Shown here piece after piece: positions 17,624 through 25,305 of a stretch of 64,000 bases of DNA (within the stretch, counting starts at the first letter, position 1; each line of letters opens with the position of its first letter). A program made the position numbers and the translations under genes. The notes beneath the pieces are model-generated. The model was given only the letters and a program-made list of their open reading frames with translations. It did not search any database and had not been told where the DNA came from. The stretch comes from Anaerolineales bacterium (lineage in GTDB: Bacteria > Chloroflexota > Anaerolineae > Anaerolineales > Villigracilaceae), in the NCBI GenBank assembly GCA_015075275.1, contig JABTUU010000001.1:558001-622000 (forward strand). The letters are read 5' to 3'.

Positions 17624-18964
17624 CTACGCTGTTTCCAGATACCTCTCGATTTCATGATCGCTTATATGTAAGCGGAACTCTTCCCATTCTTCCCATTTTG
17701 CGCGTGTGAACGCTTCGTAAATTACCTCGCCCAACGCAGACTTGACGACCTCGTCTTTATCGAGCGCGGCTAACGCCCTGGCGAGCGAGCCGGGCAATTC
17801 TTCCACTCCTAGACTGGCGCGTTCTTCTTTGTTGAGATCATACAAGTTGATGTTATTGAGCGATTTTGGCGCCTTCATTTTATTTTCGATGCCGTCGAGC
17901 GCTGCAGCGAGCATGACGGTAAACGCCAAATAAGGATTCGCCGAGGGGTCGGGAAAACGCAACTCGGCGCGCACAGATTTTGCGCGTCCTGTAGTGTAGT
18001 GGGGGATGCGGATCAACGCTGAACGATTTTGTTGCGCCCAACCGATGTAAACCGGCGCTTCATAACCGGGCACCAACCGTTTGTATGAATTAACTGTCGG
18101 TGCGACGACGGCGGCTAAGGCGCGAGCATGCGCTAGTTGACCGGCGATAAATTGATAGGCGAGTTCTGAAAGGCGCGCTTCGTTGCTCTCGTCGAAAAAC
18201 AGATTGTTCCCCGTCTTGTCGTCGAAGAAACTTTGGTGACAGTGCATGCCCGATCCGTTAATGCCGTAGATAGGTTTGGGCATAAATGAAGCGACTAAAC
18301 CATGCTGGGCGGCGATGGCTTTGACGGTATATTTCATCGTCAACACGTTATCTGCCGCTTTGAGCGCATCCGCAAAGCGGAAGTCAATTTCATGTTGTCC
18401 GCGCGCCACTTCGTGATGACCGACCTCTACGTCTAGCCCCATCGCCTCCAACGCGTTCATCAACGCAGTGCGAACCGTTACGGCTTCGTCGAACGATGAA
18501 AAATCGAAATAACCGCCGGTGTCGTGTGGCACCGGGTGCGGCCCGCGTCCGTTTGTGCCTTTGAAGAGGAAAAACTCCGGTTCAGGTCCGATGTTGTATG
18601 TCCAGCCTTTGGCTTCGATGCGTTTGATCTGTCGCTTTAAAGCGCCGCGTGGATCGCCTTCGAATGGATCGCCGTTTGGCAGATAGATGTCGCAGAAGAC
18701 GCGCGCGCGTTTTGACTCAGCCGCAGACCAAGGCAACGCCGCGTAGGTGTCGGGATCGATCATTAAGCGCATATCGCTTTCTTGAATGCGCGCAAACCCT
18801 TCCACCGAAGAACCGTCGAACCACGCGCCGTCGCTCAAGATGTCGTTCAGGCGGCGCGCAGGAATGTCCACGCTTTTGACCGCGCCGACGACGTCTGAGA
18901 ACTGTAGTGAAATAAACTTCACATTGTCTTCTTTTACTCGTTTGATTAAATCTTTGCCGTCCAT
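17624..18964 (-). CDS. glnA: Type I glutamine synthetase
   Basis: 446 aa. Makes glutamine from glutamate, ammonia and ATP. Order: beta-grasp N-domain with the Asp-Gly-Ser loop WFDGSSVEGFARI (about 48), then the catalytic domain with GPEPEFFLF (about 127), GQHEIDFRF (about 208), NGSGMHCHQS (about 256) and the Arg-rich ALIRIPHY. Size corresponds to the GSI-alpha class, yet the segment NLYDLNKEE (about 382) carries a tyrosine in the position adenylylated in GSI-beta enzymes; no GlnE gene is in view. The ribosome-binding site is AAGGAACC. Monocistronic with a downstream hairpin. Confidence 0.97.
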   Translation of the reverse strand: MDGKDLIKRVKEDNVKFISLQFSDVVGAVKSVDIPARRLNDILSDGAWFDGSSVEGFARIQESDMRLMIDPDTYAALPWSAAESKRARVFCDIYLPNGDPFEGDPRGALKRQIKRIEAKGWTYNIGPEPEFFLFKGTNGRGPHPVPHDTGGYFDFSSFDEAVTVRTALMNALEAMGLDVEVGHHEVARGQHEIDFRFADALKAADNVLTMKYTVKAIAAQHGLVASFMPKPIYGINGSGMHCHQSFFDDKTGNNLFFDESNEARLSELAYQFIAGQLAHARALAAVVAPTVNSYKRLVPGYEAPVYIGWAQQNRSALIRIPHYTTGRAKSVRAELRFPDPSANPYLAFTVMLAAALDGIENKMKAPKSLNNINLYDLNKEERASLGVEELPGSLARALAALDKDEVVKSALGEVIYEAFTRAKWEEWEEFRLHISDHEIERYLETA

Positions 18965-19067
18965 GTTGGTTCCTTTATATAGTAATTTGAATTGAGATTG
19001 CGCATTGATCGTAAACGGCTGACGCCAGCCGGCGCATTGAATAAGAACTTCATGTTGTGGGTTGAAT

Positions 19068-19997
19068 TTATTCTCCGCGCAACGCGGACTGCGGCGGCTC
19101 CGTCCTGACCTTCATCCGCCTTGTCCAATTGATGAGAATCACCGCGCCGACGATAATGCCTGCCGCTGTGAATGTGCGCGGGGTGAGCGGCTCGTATGCG
19201 ATCCAATTGCCGAGAAGGACTGCTACAATTGGGTTGACGTAAGCGTAGGTTGAGACGAGCGAAAGCGGTGCGTTTTGCAGCAACCAAACATATGCTACAA
19301 ATCCGACCATTGAGCCGAAAATAATGAGATACAACAGACCAATCCAAGACTCGGTTGACACTCGCATAAAACTGAATGTCCTCCACTCGCCGAGCGCGAA
19401 ACTCGCGAGAAAGATCAGAAGGCTGCCGGCGAACATTTCTGCGCCGGTCGTCATTAATGCGGATTTCGGAATGTCAGCGCCGCGGCTGTAGACTGAGCCA
19501 AGCGACCAGAAGAAAGCGGCTGCAATAAGCGCGATAATCCCAGTGGTATCGAATTGAAAACCGCCGCTAGATTCGGATGGACCGATGACGAGCCAGTAAA
19601 TGCCGAAGAAGCCGAGCGCCAACCCCGCCAATATTTGCGCTGTCGGTTTGGTTCCGCCAGGACGCAGAGTTTCGATCAACACCATCCAAAGCGGAGTAGC
19701 GCCGATAATCAACGCCGCAATGCCAGAGGCGATGCGTTGTTCGGCAAAGGCGACCAGCCCGTTTCCGAGCAATAGAAGTAAAACGCCGATGATTGCGACC
19801 GATTTCCATTGTGCGCGCGTAGGCATGGTGTCCCCCGCCGCTCGCCGCCACATGATGAGAATCGAGCCTGAAATGAAGAAGCGCAATCCCGCTTGTAGAA
19901 ATGGCGGAATAGTTTCTACTGCATATCGAATTGCAAGATAGGTAGATCCCCATACGATATATAACGCAAGTAAAGCGATCCAAATCTTTGTTTTCAT
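19068..19997 (-). CDS. EamA/DMT-family transporter
   Basis: 309 aa with ten membrane helices in two EamA repeats. The first begins LYIVWGSTYLAIRYAVETIPP, a strongly conserved DMT signature, and the second begins IIALIAAAFFWSLGSVYSR. Family members export amino acids, nucleosides or other small metabolites; the substrate is not predictable. The unassigned structured RNA with its own terminator ends about 60 bp upstream on the same strand, so that RNA may be a regulatory leader for this gene. Confidence 0.9.
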   Translation of the reverse strand: MKTKIWIALLALYIVWGSTYLAIRYAVETIPPFLQAGLRFFISGSILIMWRRAAGDTMPTRAQWKSVAIIGVLLLLLGNGLVAFAEQRIASGIAALIIGATPLWMVLIETLRPGGTKPTAQILAGLALGFFGIYWLVIGPSESSGGFQFDTTGIIALIAAAFFWSLGSVYSRGADIPKSALMTTGAEMFAGSLLIFLASFALGEWRTFSFMRVSTESWIGLLYLIIFGSMVGFVAYVWLLQNAPLSLVSTYAYVNPIVAVLLGNWIAYEPLTPRTFTAAGIIVGAVILINWTRRMKVRTEPPQSALRGE

Positions 19998-20049
19998 TCA
20001 TCTCCATCTTTTATCTGCGCCTTACCCAGTAAAATCGCCGAGCAGAGCG

Positions 20050-20086
20050 AAGAAAATAAAAACAGGCATGTGTGGGCATGCCTGTT
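20050..20086 (-). terminator. Intrinsic terminator of the structured RNA
   Basis: A 10-bp stem AACAGGCATG / CATGCCTGTT (20061-20070 with 20077-20086), loop TGTGGG on the plus strand; on the minus strand it is followed by TTTATTTTC. No T-tract on the plus side, so it acts on minus-strand transcripts. Confidence 0.85.
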
Positions 20087-20439
20087 AAACCATAACGCTA
20101 GGAAAGACTGCCCTTCCAAATGTAAACAGGCGGATTCCGCCTGTATCACTGCGCCGCCCTTGTTCAACCATTGCTGGTTGGTTTTCAGGCGAGTAACAAA
20201 ATTTCACGCGTTACCTTGCGCTTGCTTTGGAAGGGAGAAAGGAGTTTGTGACGAACTCCAGAGGCATCCGCTGATCAATCCGATTTTCAGACCTCTCCTT
20301 CGAGAAGAAGAAGACGTCTTTAGCGTCCCGTTCGCACGGGAGAACCTCCACCTCGTGATCTTGTGTCGTTGCGCAAATGGCAACTTACGACGACATTTAA
20401 GACCCAGCCGCTAAATCTCCAAATATGTAGTTGTCAATG
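20060..20439 (-). ncRNA. Unassigned structured RNA (about 380 nt) or EamA-gene leader
   Basis: No protein-coding potential. A near-consensus promoter upstream and a strong terminator downstream frame a minus-strand transcript rich in hairpins: GTCGTTGC/GCAAC..ACGAC (about 20365-20393), CCCGT-GCGA-ACGGG (GNRA loop, about 20326-20341), CTCTCC-TTCG-AGAAG, GGAGTT/AACTCC, CAACCA-TTGC-TGGTTG (20165-20180) and ACAGGCGGA/TCCGCCTGT (20126-20144). A long-range helix pairs 20111-20120 with 20226-20235 (CCCTTCCAAA with TTTGGAAGGG). Sequence hallmarks of RNase P RNA (GAGGAAAGUCC, ACAGAA), tmRNA (tRNA-like ends, tag ORF) and SRP RNA are absent. Could be a free RNA or a long riboswitch-like leader with attenuator. 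Confidence 0.6.
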
Positions 20440-20445
20440 GCGGAA

Positions 20446-20475
20446 ATTGTATACTGTACTCTAGGGCTTTGTCAA
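20446..20475 (-). promoter_or_regulatory. Promoter of the structured RNA
   Basis: Minus strand: perfect TTGACA (20475-20470), 18-bp spacer, TACAAT (20451-20446); an overlapping TATACA gives a 16-bp spacing. Expected start about 20439. Confidence 0.8.
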
Positions 20476-20928
20476 GCGACCCGGAAAGCCGATGGTGAAT
20501 TGACTGCAGTTGGCGCTCGCTTGTCGCCGACTTAAAGCGCGAAACTTGGCGAGACGCCTGTGTTATTAATTCGACGCCCCGCCGATGCCGTGTGCTGCGA
20601 GGTTTTGAACCTGCTTTCGCAGGCGGGTCCTACCCAGAAACTCCGCCTTGGCTCTAGCCTATCGCGTTATTTCTTTATTAGGAGTTAAAGACCCTTTTTG
20701 AAGGTGTTGGCTCAAAACGGAAGAGCAACATCACGCGCACGGCAGGGACATGATTCTTATACCATAAACGACATGGAGTTGATAGTCTAATATTAATAAG
20801 ACGGCGCATCCTTAAACCGGCAAACGGCAGTACAATCCGCTTGTCATTGGAAACCGAATGACGAAATAAGGGGAAATTCGTCATGCTCGCTACCCAAGAT
20901 TTGACATATATCAAATTTAGGAGACAAA
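20476..20928. other. Non-coding region upstream of tryptophanase
   Basis: No convincing gene. Holds a hairpin-rich stretch (about 20555-20665: GGCG-AGA-CGCC, CCTGC-TTTC-GCAGG, GGGT-CCT-ACCC, and a possible closing helix of GGCGAG with CTCCGCC) that might be another small RNA; a lone TACAAT at 20831-20836 without a good -35, which would suit activator control of the tryptophanase gene; and a perfect 8-bp inverted repeat ATGACGAA / TTCGTCAT (20858-20865 with 20877-20884) in the presumed 5' leader. Confidence 0.4.
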
Positions 20929-22308
20929 ATGACTGTAATCTATACACCCGAGCCGTTTCGCATTAAAGTAGCGGAACCCATCCAATTGATCTCGCGCGAG
21001 GCGCGCGAGGCGGCGCTGAAAGCAGCCGGCTACAACCTGTTCTCGATGAAAGCCGAAGATATTTATATTGACCTGCTCACCGATTCAGGCACAGGCGCAA
21101 TGAGCCCAGCGCAGTGGGCGGCGTTGATGAACGGCGACGAATCCTACGCGGGCGCGCGCTCATTTCAACGCCTCAAAGCAGCTGTCGAAGATATTTTTGG
21201 ATTTAAACATTTCGCTCCTACACATCAAGGGCGCGCCGCCGAAAATATCCTTGCGACATGTTTAGTTAAGCCCGACCAATATGTGCCGAGCAATATGCAC
21301 TTCGACACCACCGACGCAAACATCCGCGCGCGCAACGGTCGCCCTGTCAACTTGGTGATTGACGAAGCCAGCGATCCCGCGAATCCGCATCCGTTCAAAG
21401 GCAATATGGATGTCGCTAAATTGAAGGCATTCATCGCGGAGCATGGGCGTGAAAAGATTCCCTTCGGCATGATGACTGTCACTAATAACGCGGGCGGCGG
21501 GCAACCCGTCTCAATGGCGAATCTCAAAGCGACGGCGGAAATTTATCGCGCTAACGGAATCCCGTTCTTCATTGACGCGGCGCGTTACGCCGAAAACTGT
21601 TACTTCATCCAACAGCGCGAGTCGGGCTATAAAAATAAATCCGTGAAAGAAATTGCGCGCGAGATGTTCTCGCTTGCCGACGGTATGACCATGTCTGCGA
21701 AGAAGGACGCTATCGTCAATATCGGCGGATTACTGTGCGTTAACGACGAAGCGCTGTTTCAAAACATCAAGAACGAATTAATTTTGCGCGAGGGGTTTCC
21801 AACCTATGGTGGACTAGCGGGGCGCGATCTTGACGCGATGGCGGTCGGATTGTACGAAGGTTTGGACGAAGCCTATCTCGCCTATCGCATCGGGCAGACA
21901 GCATACCTCACCTCCAAATTGAACGATTTGGGCGTTCCCACCATCCAGCCTGCGGGCGGACACGGCGTGTACATCAACGCGGGTGCGATCTTCCCGCACA
22001 TTCCGCAAGCGGAATTTCCCGCACAAGCGCTGTGCGTAGAATTGTATCTTGAAGGCGCAGTGCGCGGCGTGGAAATCGGCTCGGTGATGTTCGCGCATGT
22101 TGACCCTGAAGATGGGGAGTGGCGCTACCCCGCGTTGGAATTATTGCGCCTCGCCATTCCGCGCCGAACATATACGCAAAGCCATTTAGATTATGTGGCG
22201 GATTGCTTCGCGGCGATCAAGGCGCGCGCGGAAAGCGTGCGCGGTTATAAGTTTACTTATGCGCCGGAGTTGTTGCGTCACTTTACGGCGCGCTTCGAGC
22301 CATTGTAG
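20929..22308 (+). CDS. tnaA: Tryptophanase (beta-eliminating PLP lyase)
   Basis: 459 aa, full length. PLP-dependent lyase of the tryptophanase/tyrosine phenol-lyase family; the PLP lysine sits in MSAKKD (about residue 256). Three substrate-side positions match tryptophanase rather than tyrosine phenol-lyase: FDTT (Asp, versus Thr in TPL), VEIGS (versus MERG with the phenol-binding Arg), and LRHFTA (His, versus RFFTA). It should split tryptophan into indole, pyruvate and ammonia. Overall length is TPL-like because an early loop found in E. coli TnaA is absent. AGGAG lies 7 nt before the ATG. No TnaC-type leader with Trp codons was found. Confidence 0.9.
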   Translation: MTVIYTPEPFRIKVAEPIQLISREAREAALKAAGYNLFSMKAEDIYIDLLTDSGTGAMSPAQWAALMNGDESYAGARSFQRLKAAVEDIFGFKHFAPTHQGRAAENILATCLVKPDQYVPSNMHFDTTDANIRARNGRPVNLVIDEASDPANPHPFKGNMDVAKLKAFIAEHGREKIPFGMMTVTNNAGGGQPVSMANLKATAEIYRANGIPFFIDAARYAENCYFIQQRESGYKNKSVKEIAREMFSLADGMTMSAKKDAIVNIGGLLCVNDEALFQNIKNELILREGFPTYGGLAGRDLDAMAVGLYEGLDEAYLAYRIGQTAYLTSKLNDLGVPTIQPAGGHGVYINAGAIFPHIPQAEFPAQALCVELYLEGAVRGVEIGSVMFAHVDPEDGEWRYPALELLRLAIPRRTYTQSHLDYVADCFAAIKARAESVRGYKFTYAPELLRHFTARFEPL

Positions 22309-22394
22309 TAAGCGGACTCTGTAACAGATTTATGGATGAGAACGAACGGTAGTAAGCGGACTCTGTAACGGATTCACGGACGAGAACGAACCGT
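22307..22394. repeat. 44-bp tandem duplication, two copies
   Basis: 22307-22350 and 22351-22394 are 39/44 identical (both begin AGTAAGCGGACTCTGTAAC); four of the five differences are transitions. The first copy starts inside the tnaA stop codon. Confidence 0.85.
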
Positions 22395-22448
22395 CAAGTT
22401 CGAGATTTTTCGTTCTGCTCGAAACGACAAGATAAAGGTAAGCGACTC

Positions 22449-22487
22449 AAAATAGGAAGCAGGGTTTCTGCTTCCTATTTTTTATTC
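22449..22487 (+). terminator. Intrinsic terminator downstream of tnaA
   Basis: A perfect 14-bp stem AAAATAGGAAGCAG / CTGCTTCCTATTTT (22449-22462 with 22468-22481), loop GGTTT, followed by TT and ATT. Confidence 0.9.
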
Positions 22488-22518
22488 ACTTGCTCTCTTT
22501 GATAAACAGAAAATTACA

Positions 22519-22581
22519 GTAAACTACTCTTGACATTATGTAAAGCAAAGTTTACAATACAAGAAGTCAAGTAAACTTTAC
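22519..22581 (+). promoter_or_regulatory. Promoter with repeated GTAAA/TTTAC operators
   Basis: TTGACA (22530-22535), 17-bp spacer, TACAAT (22553-22558). The promoter is decorated with GTAAA...TTTAC elements: AGTAAACT (22519-22526), GTAAAGCAAAGTTTAC spanning the spacer and -10 (22540-22555) and the perfect palindrome GTAAACTTTAC (22571-22581) next to the ribosome-binding site. Binding would block polymerase. The likely binder is the XRE regulator encoded at the end of the operon. Confidence 0.75.
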
Positions 22582-22593
22582 AGGAGTAATAAC

Positions 22594-22776
22594 ATGAAAA
22601 ACAAAATTTCAGGAGCGGGGTTTGTAATCGGGCTTGCCATCGGAGTTAGCGTCGGAGTCGCGTCTAACAATATCTCGCTAGGCATTAGCATCGGCGTCGC
22701 GCTTAGCATCGCGTTTAGTATTGCGTTCAATTCCGCATCGTGCAACAAAAATAAAAACAACGGAGATAAATCATGA
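22594..22776 (+). CDS. Small Gly-rich membrane protein of an XRE operon
   Basis: 60 aa. One or two hydrophobic stretches with small-residue spacing (GAGFVIGLAIGVSVGVA, then GISIGVALSIAFSIAF) like glycine-zipper membrane peptides, and a polar Asn/Lys tail. CAGGAG lies 9 nt before the ATG. Overlaps the next gene by ATGA, so translation is coupled. Small proteins of this type often accompany an XRE regulator and a larger membrane protein; the role is unknown. Confidence 0.7.
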   Translation: MKNKISGAGFVIGLAIGVSVGVASNNISLGISIGVALSIAFSIAFNSASCNKNKNNGDKS

Positions 22777-23159
22777 ATCAAGCAATCCAAAAGAGATATT
22801 TCAAAGAATTTTTCGCTTCTATGGGAGCGTATGTCATACTGCTAATCGGCAGCCTCAGAATCTTAACCGCCTTCGAGTTGCCAAAAGCCGCTCAAGTTGC
22901 AATCACCTTACTCCCCGCCATCCCCACCATTTTTGTTGTGATCGCGGTGATGCGCGCATTAAGAGACAGCGACGAACTGCAACAAAAAATACAATTGCAA
23001 GCAGTGACCTTCTCCGCCATCGTAACGGGATTAATCACCTTTAGCTACGGCTTTCTTGAAAATATAGGCTTTCCGCACTTCCCCACCATGTTTATTTTTC
23101 CCCTTCTGATCGCATTTTGGGGTATCAGCGCGGGCATATTCTCACGGAAGTACCGATGA
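22773..23159 (+). CDS. Four-helix membrane protein of an XRE operon
   Basis: 128 aa with four hydrophobic helices (about 13-33, 42-62, 76-97, 104-124). Central soluble segment MRALRDSDELQQKIQLQA is characteristic of a small family co-encoded with XRE regulators in many bacteria. Overlaps its neighbours by ATGA at both ends, so all three genes are translationally coupled. Function unknown. Confidence 0.75.
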   Translation: MNQAIQKRYFKEFFASMGAYVILLIGSLRILTAFELPKAAQVAITLLPAIPTIFVVIAVMRALRDSDELQQKIQLQAVTFSAIVTGLITFSYGFLENIGFPHFPTMFIFPLLIAFWGISAGIFSRKYR

Positions 23160-23353
23160 AAAACAAACTCAAAGTCTTGCGCGCTGAGAAGAGTTGGTCG
23201 CAAGCCGACCTGGCAGACAAACTGTCCGTTTCGCGGCAAACGGTCAACGCGATCGAAACCGAGAAATACGATCCCAGCCTGCCGCTTGCGTTCACAATCG
23301 CAAAGTTGTTCGGGATGAAGATCGAAGAGATCTTTGAACCAGATAAAAAATAA
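23156..23353 (+). CDS. XRE-family transcriptional regulator
   Basis: 65 aa, a single Cro/C1-type HTH domain: LKVLRAEKSWSQADLADKL, SVSRQTVNAIETEKYDPSL (recognition helix) and the IEEIFE tail seen in YozG-like short regulators. The start is ATG 23156, overlapping the TGA of the previous gene; the frame extends upstream of it but is not needed. Probably autoregulates the operon through the GTAAA/TTTAC sites at 22519-22581. Followed by a terminator. Confidence 0.9.
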   Translation: MKNKLKVLRAEKSWSQADLADKLSVSRQTVNAIETEKYDPSLPLAFTIAKLFGMKIEEIFEPDKK

Positions 23354-23366
23354 GAACAAAACAAAT

Positions 23367-23400
23367 GACCTTCGGAGATCAACCGAAGGTCGTTTTCATT
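23367..23400. terminator. Terminator after the XRE operon
   Basis: Stem GACCTTCGG / CCGAAGGTC (23367-23375 with 23383-23391), then GTTTTCATTT. Also positioned to stop the convergent cytochrome gene. Confidence 0.8.
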
Positions 23401-23412
23401 TGCGCCGCAATT

Positions 23413-24318
23413 TTATTCAGTGTATTGTTCCAGTTTCGGAAGCGATTGCAAGTATAACCAGATCGCTTTCAACTCGTCGTCGGTGTAATTGCGGAAAGTT
23501 TCCCACGGCATGAACTTGTTATCGAGTTTGTATCTGCTTGGCGTAACGCCTGTGCGAATCGCCGTGAGGAACTCTTCTTCTGTCCAGGCAGATAACTCGC
23601 CGCCGGGCGTGAGATTCGGTGAAATCTTCGTAATGGTAGGGTCGGGGAAAGGACCGCCGTTTAAATTTGGTCCGTGACAAGCGCGGCAATCGTTAGTGTT
23701 GACCATGTATTCGCCGTACTCCATAGTCGCTCCCGCCTCGGGCGCCGTTACATGGATTTCATGACTCACTGTCTCCGCCGGCATGTTGGGAAGTTGTCCC
23801 AGCACAAAAAGGATCTTCGCCAGCGGCGTGAAGTTCTGCCCGTTCGTCACATGATCCACTGGCGGGACAGACTTGATATAGGCGATGATCGCGCCGAGGT
23901 CTTCATCGCTCAAATAAGAGGTGGATTCAACGGCTGGCATGAAGATCGGCTTGCCGTCCAGACCTATTCCATGGCGAATGGCTCGCACAAAATCTTCGTC
24001 CGATTTCGCTTCGCGCGCGAACCCGCCTTCGCCCGATGTAAGGTTCGCCGAATCCACCGTCCCGATCGGGCCGGCGTTGAACCACTGATTGATTCCGCCC
24101 AGGTCGGGTCCATGACAGCCCTGGCATAATGTCTCAACGCGATGTTTGCCATATTCGATACTCGCCGTATCCGTAGGAATTATGATATTCGACGGCGGGA
24201 AGTCGTACGTCTTATTCAGGCGGCTATTGCCGATCATGACCATCACAATGCCCGCAAGCAAGACCAATCCGATCAACGAACCGAGTGTAATTCCGATCCA
24301 TTTCAAAACCTTTCTCAT
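23413..24318 (-). CDS. Membrane-anchored dihaem cytochrome c
   Basis: 301 aa. N-terminal membrane helix (about 9-30), then two cytochrome c domains, each with one haem-binding CxxCH: CQGCH (about 65) and CRACH (about 213), with Met axial-ligand candidates in KPIFMPAV and NKFMPW. Domain arrangement resembles alcohol/aldehyde dehydrogenase or gluconate dehydrogenase cytochrome subunits, but no dehydrogenase lies next to it. It would face the extracytoplasmic side and pass electrons. A second membrane gene follows upstream on the same strand. Confidence 0.88.
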   Translation of the reverse strand: MRKVLKWIGITLGSLIGLVLLAGIVMVMIGNSRLNKTYDFPPSNIIIPTDTASIEYGKHRVETLCQGCHGPDLGGINQWFNAGPIGTVDSANLTSGEGGFAREAKSDEDFVRAIRHGIGLDGKPIFMPAVESTSYLSDEDLGAIIAYIKSVPPVDHVTNGQNFTPLAKILFVLGQLPNMPAETVSHEIHVTAPEAGATMEYGEYMVNTNDCRACHGPNLNGGPFPDPTITKISPNLTPGGELSAWTEEEFLTAIRTGVTPSRYKLDNKFMPWETFRNYTDDELKAIWLYLQSLPKLEQYTE

Positions 24319-24352
24319 TTTTACTCCTTGTGTATCGTGAAAATTTAATATG

Positions 24353-24847
24353 CTAAAACGGCTTGACGATCATCAACCACGCAATGACGGCGAATCCGCC
24401 ATAGCCAACGATGAGTAATAGCGTTGGGTTCACCTTCGCCGTCACGACGAAGACTTCCTCATCGCTTCTGGCGGGTTCGGCAGGGAAGGGCTTTCCCTTG
24501 ACCCTATACGGAATCCCCGTGGCTTTTCTGATCTCGCCGAAAACAGCTGCGCCATAGACTGCCATCTGCACAACGATCGCGACCAAGACGATAAGCGAGA
24601 CCCAAATCCAGCCGAAGCGCCACCAGGTCATGTTGAGGAACGCCGCGGCAAGCCCAAATACGAGGATGGCAAGCAATGTCAAAAACATGGAAGGATAGGA
24701 TTTTTCCGAAATGTCCAGCAGGGCGCGGATACGATTGACATCGCGTTCATTTTTGATGGCATAGGAAACTGACGCTGAGACGCCGTGCGCGAGCAAATAT
24801 CCGAGTACCGCGACGACATACAGGAAGACAACGAGTTGATAAAGCAT
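24353..24847 (-). CDS. Four-helix membrane protein, partner of cytochrome c
   Basis: 164 aa with four membrane helices (about 5-24, 53-73, 79-104, 140-160) and a conserved-looking HGVSASVSYAIKNERD segment after helix 1; resembles DUF2269-like proteins, though I am not certain. It precedes the dihaem cytochrome by 34 bp on the same strand, so they are probably co-transcribed and may form one membrane electron-transfer unit (inference). Confidence 0.65.
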   Translation of the reverse strand: MLYQLVVFLYVVAVLGYLLAHGVSASVSYAIKNERDVNRIRALLDISEKSYPSMFLTLLAILVFGLAAAFLNMTWWRFGWIWVSLIVLVAIVVQMAVYGAAVFGEIRKATGIPYRVKGKPFPAEPARSDEEVFVVTAKVNPTLLLIVGYGGFAVIAWLMIVKPF

Positions 24848-24909
24848 GAATTTCTCCTTATTTCATATCTGTGCGACTAATTGGAAAGAAGCCAATGGCA
24901 AACATGTGT

Positions 24910-25143
24910 TCATTTAATTTTTACTTTTGGTAAATCATCATTCGATTTGGATGAATCCTTCATCCACTTTTCAAGAAACGCTGTAAGTTCGTTCAAATCC
25001 TTGAAGCCGATACGCTCCTCCTTCTGCGAGTCCTGCAAACTGAACCGCCATGCCGCGTGGACTCCGTCCGCGCCGCGCTCCTCCCACACGAGCAGGACAA
25101 AATGGCGATAATGAGGCGGGCGCGCGGTCAAAAAATTGGGCAT
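24910..25143 (-). CDS. Small conserved-looking hypothetical protein
   Basis: 77 aa. HYRHFVLLVWEERG, then AAWRFSLQDSQKEERIGFKDLNELTAFLEKWM: an alternating strand/strand/helix pattern suggesting a compact alpha/beta fold. Basic Lys-rich tail. No family name known to me; comparable small proteins with the WRFSL..GF..L..L pattern seem common in Chloroflexota. Standalone gene. Confidence 0.6.
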   Translation of the reverse strand: MPNFLTARPPHYRHFVLLVWEERGADGVHAAWRFSLQDSQKEERIGFKDLNELTAFLEKWMKDSSKSNDDLPKVKIK

Positions 25144-25228
25144 GGCTACTGTTCATTCATTCTCAACTGTGATAATCTTGCCCCATTGTATAAAGTCATC
25201 GTTTAGAAATCGTTTATTCGCGCCGTAC

Positions 25229-25289
25229 CGCAAACTTCAGTTTGCGCCTATTTGCGCCTGTGCTTGCCCAAAAACAAACTAAAGTTTGT
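25229..25289. repeat. Two REP palindromes left of the transposase
   Basis: CGCAAACTTCAGTTTGCG at 25229-25246 (perfect) and ACAAACTAAAGTTTGT at 25274-25289 (mismatch only at centre). Both share the AAACT..AGTTT architecture of the pair on the right side of the gene. Confidence 0.8.
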
Positions 25290-25305
25290 CGAACAGAGCC
25301 TCCTC

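Noticed and set aside
20060..20439. RNase P RNA, tmRNA, SRP RNA or T-box leader for the structured RNA
   Set aside because: The near-invariant segments (GAGGAAAGUCC and ACAGAA for RNase P; tRNA-like ends and tag ORF for tmRNA; GGAAGGAAGCAGC-type loop for SRP; GGUGG(U/A)ACC for T-box) were not found on the transcribed strand. A plus-strand GGAAAGACTGCC is superficially RNase P-like but has no promoter or partner segment.
20880..20928. TnaC-like leader peptide for tryptophanase
   Set aside because: The only small frame (ATG 20883) overlaps tnaA in another frame and has no Trp codon or Pro stop context.
20929..22308. Tyrosine phenol-lyase
   Set aside because: Substrate-side positions (FDTT, VEIGS, LRHFTA) correspond to tryptophanase rather than to the phenol-binding Arg/Phe of tyrosine phenol-lyase.
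22307..22394. CRISPR-like array
   Set aside because: Only two directly abutting copies with no spacers and no cas genes.
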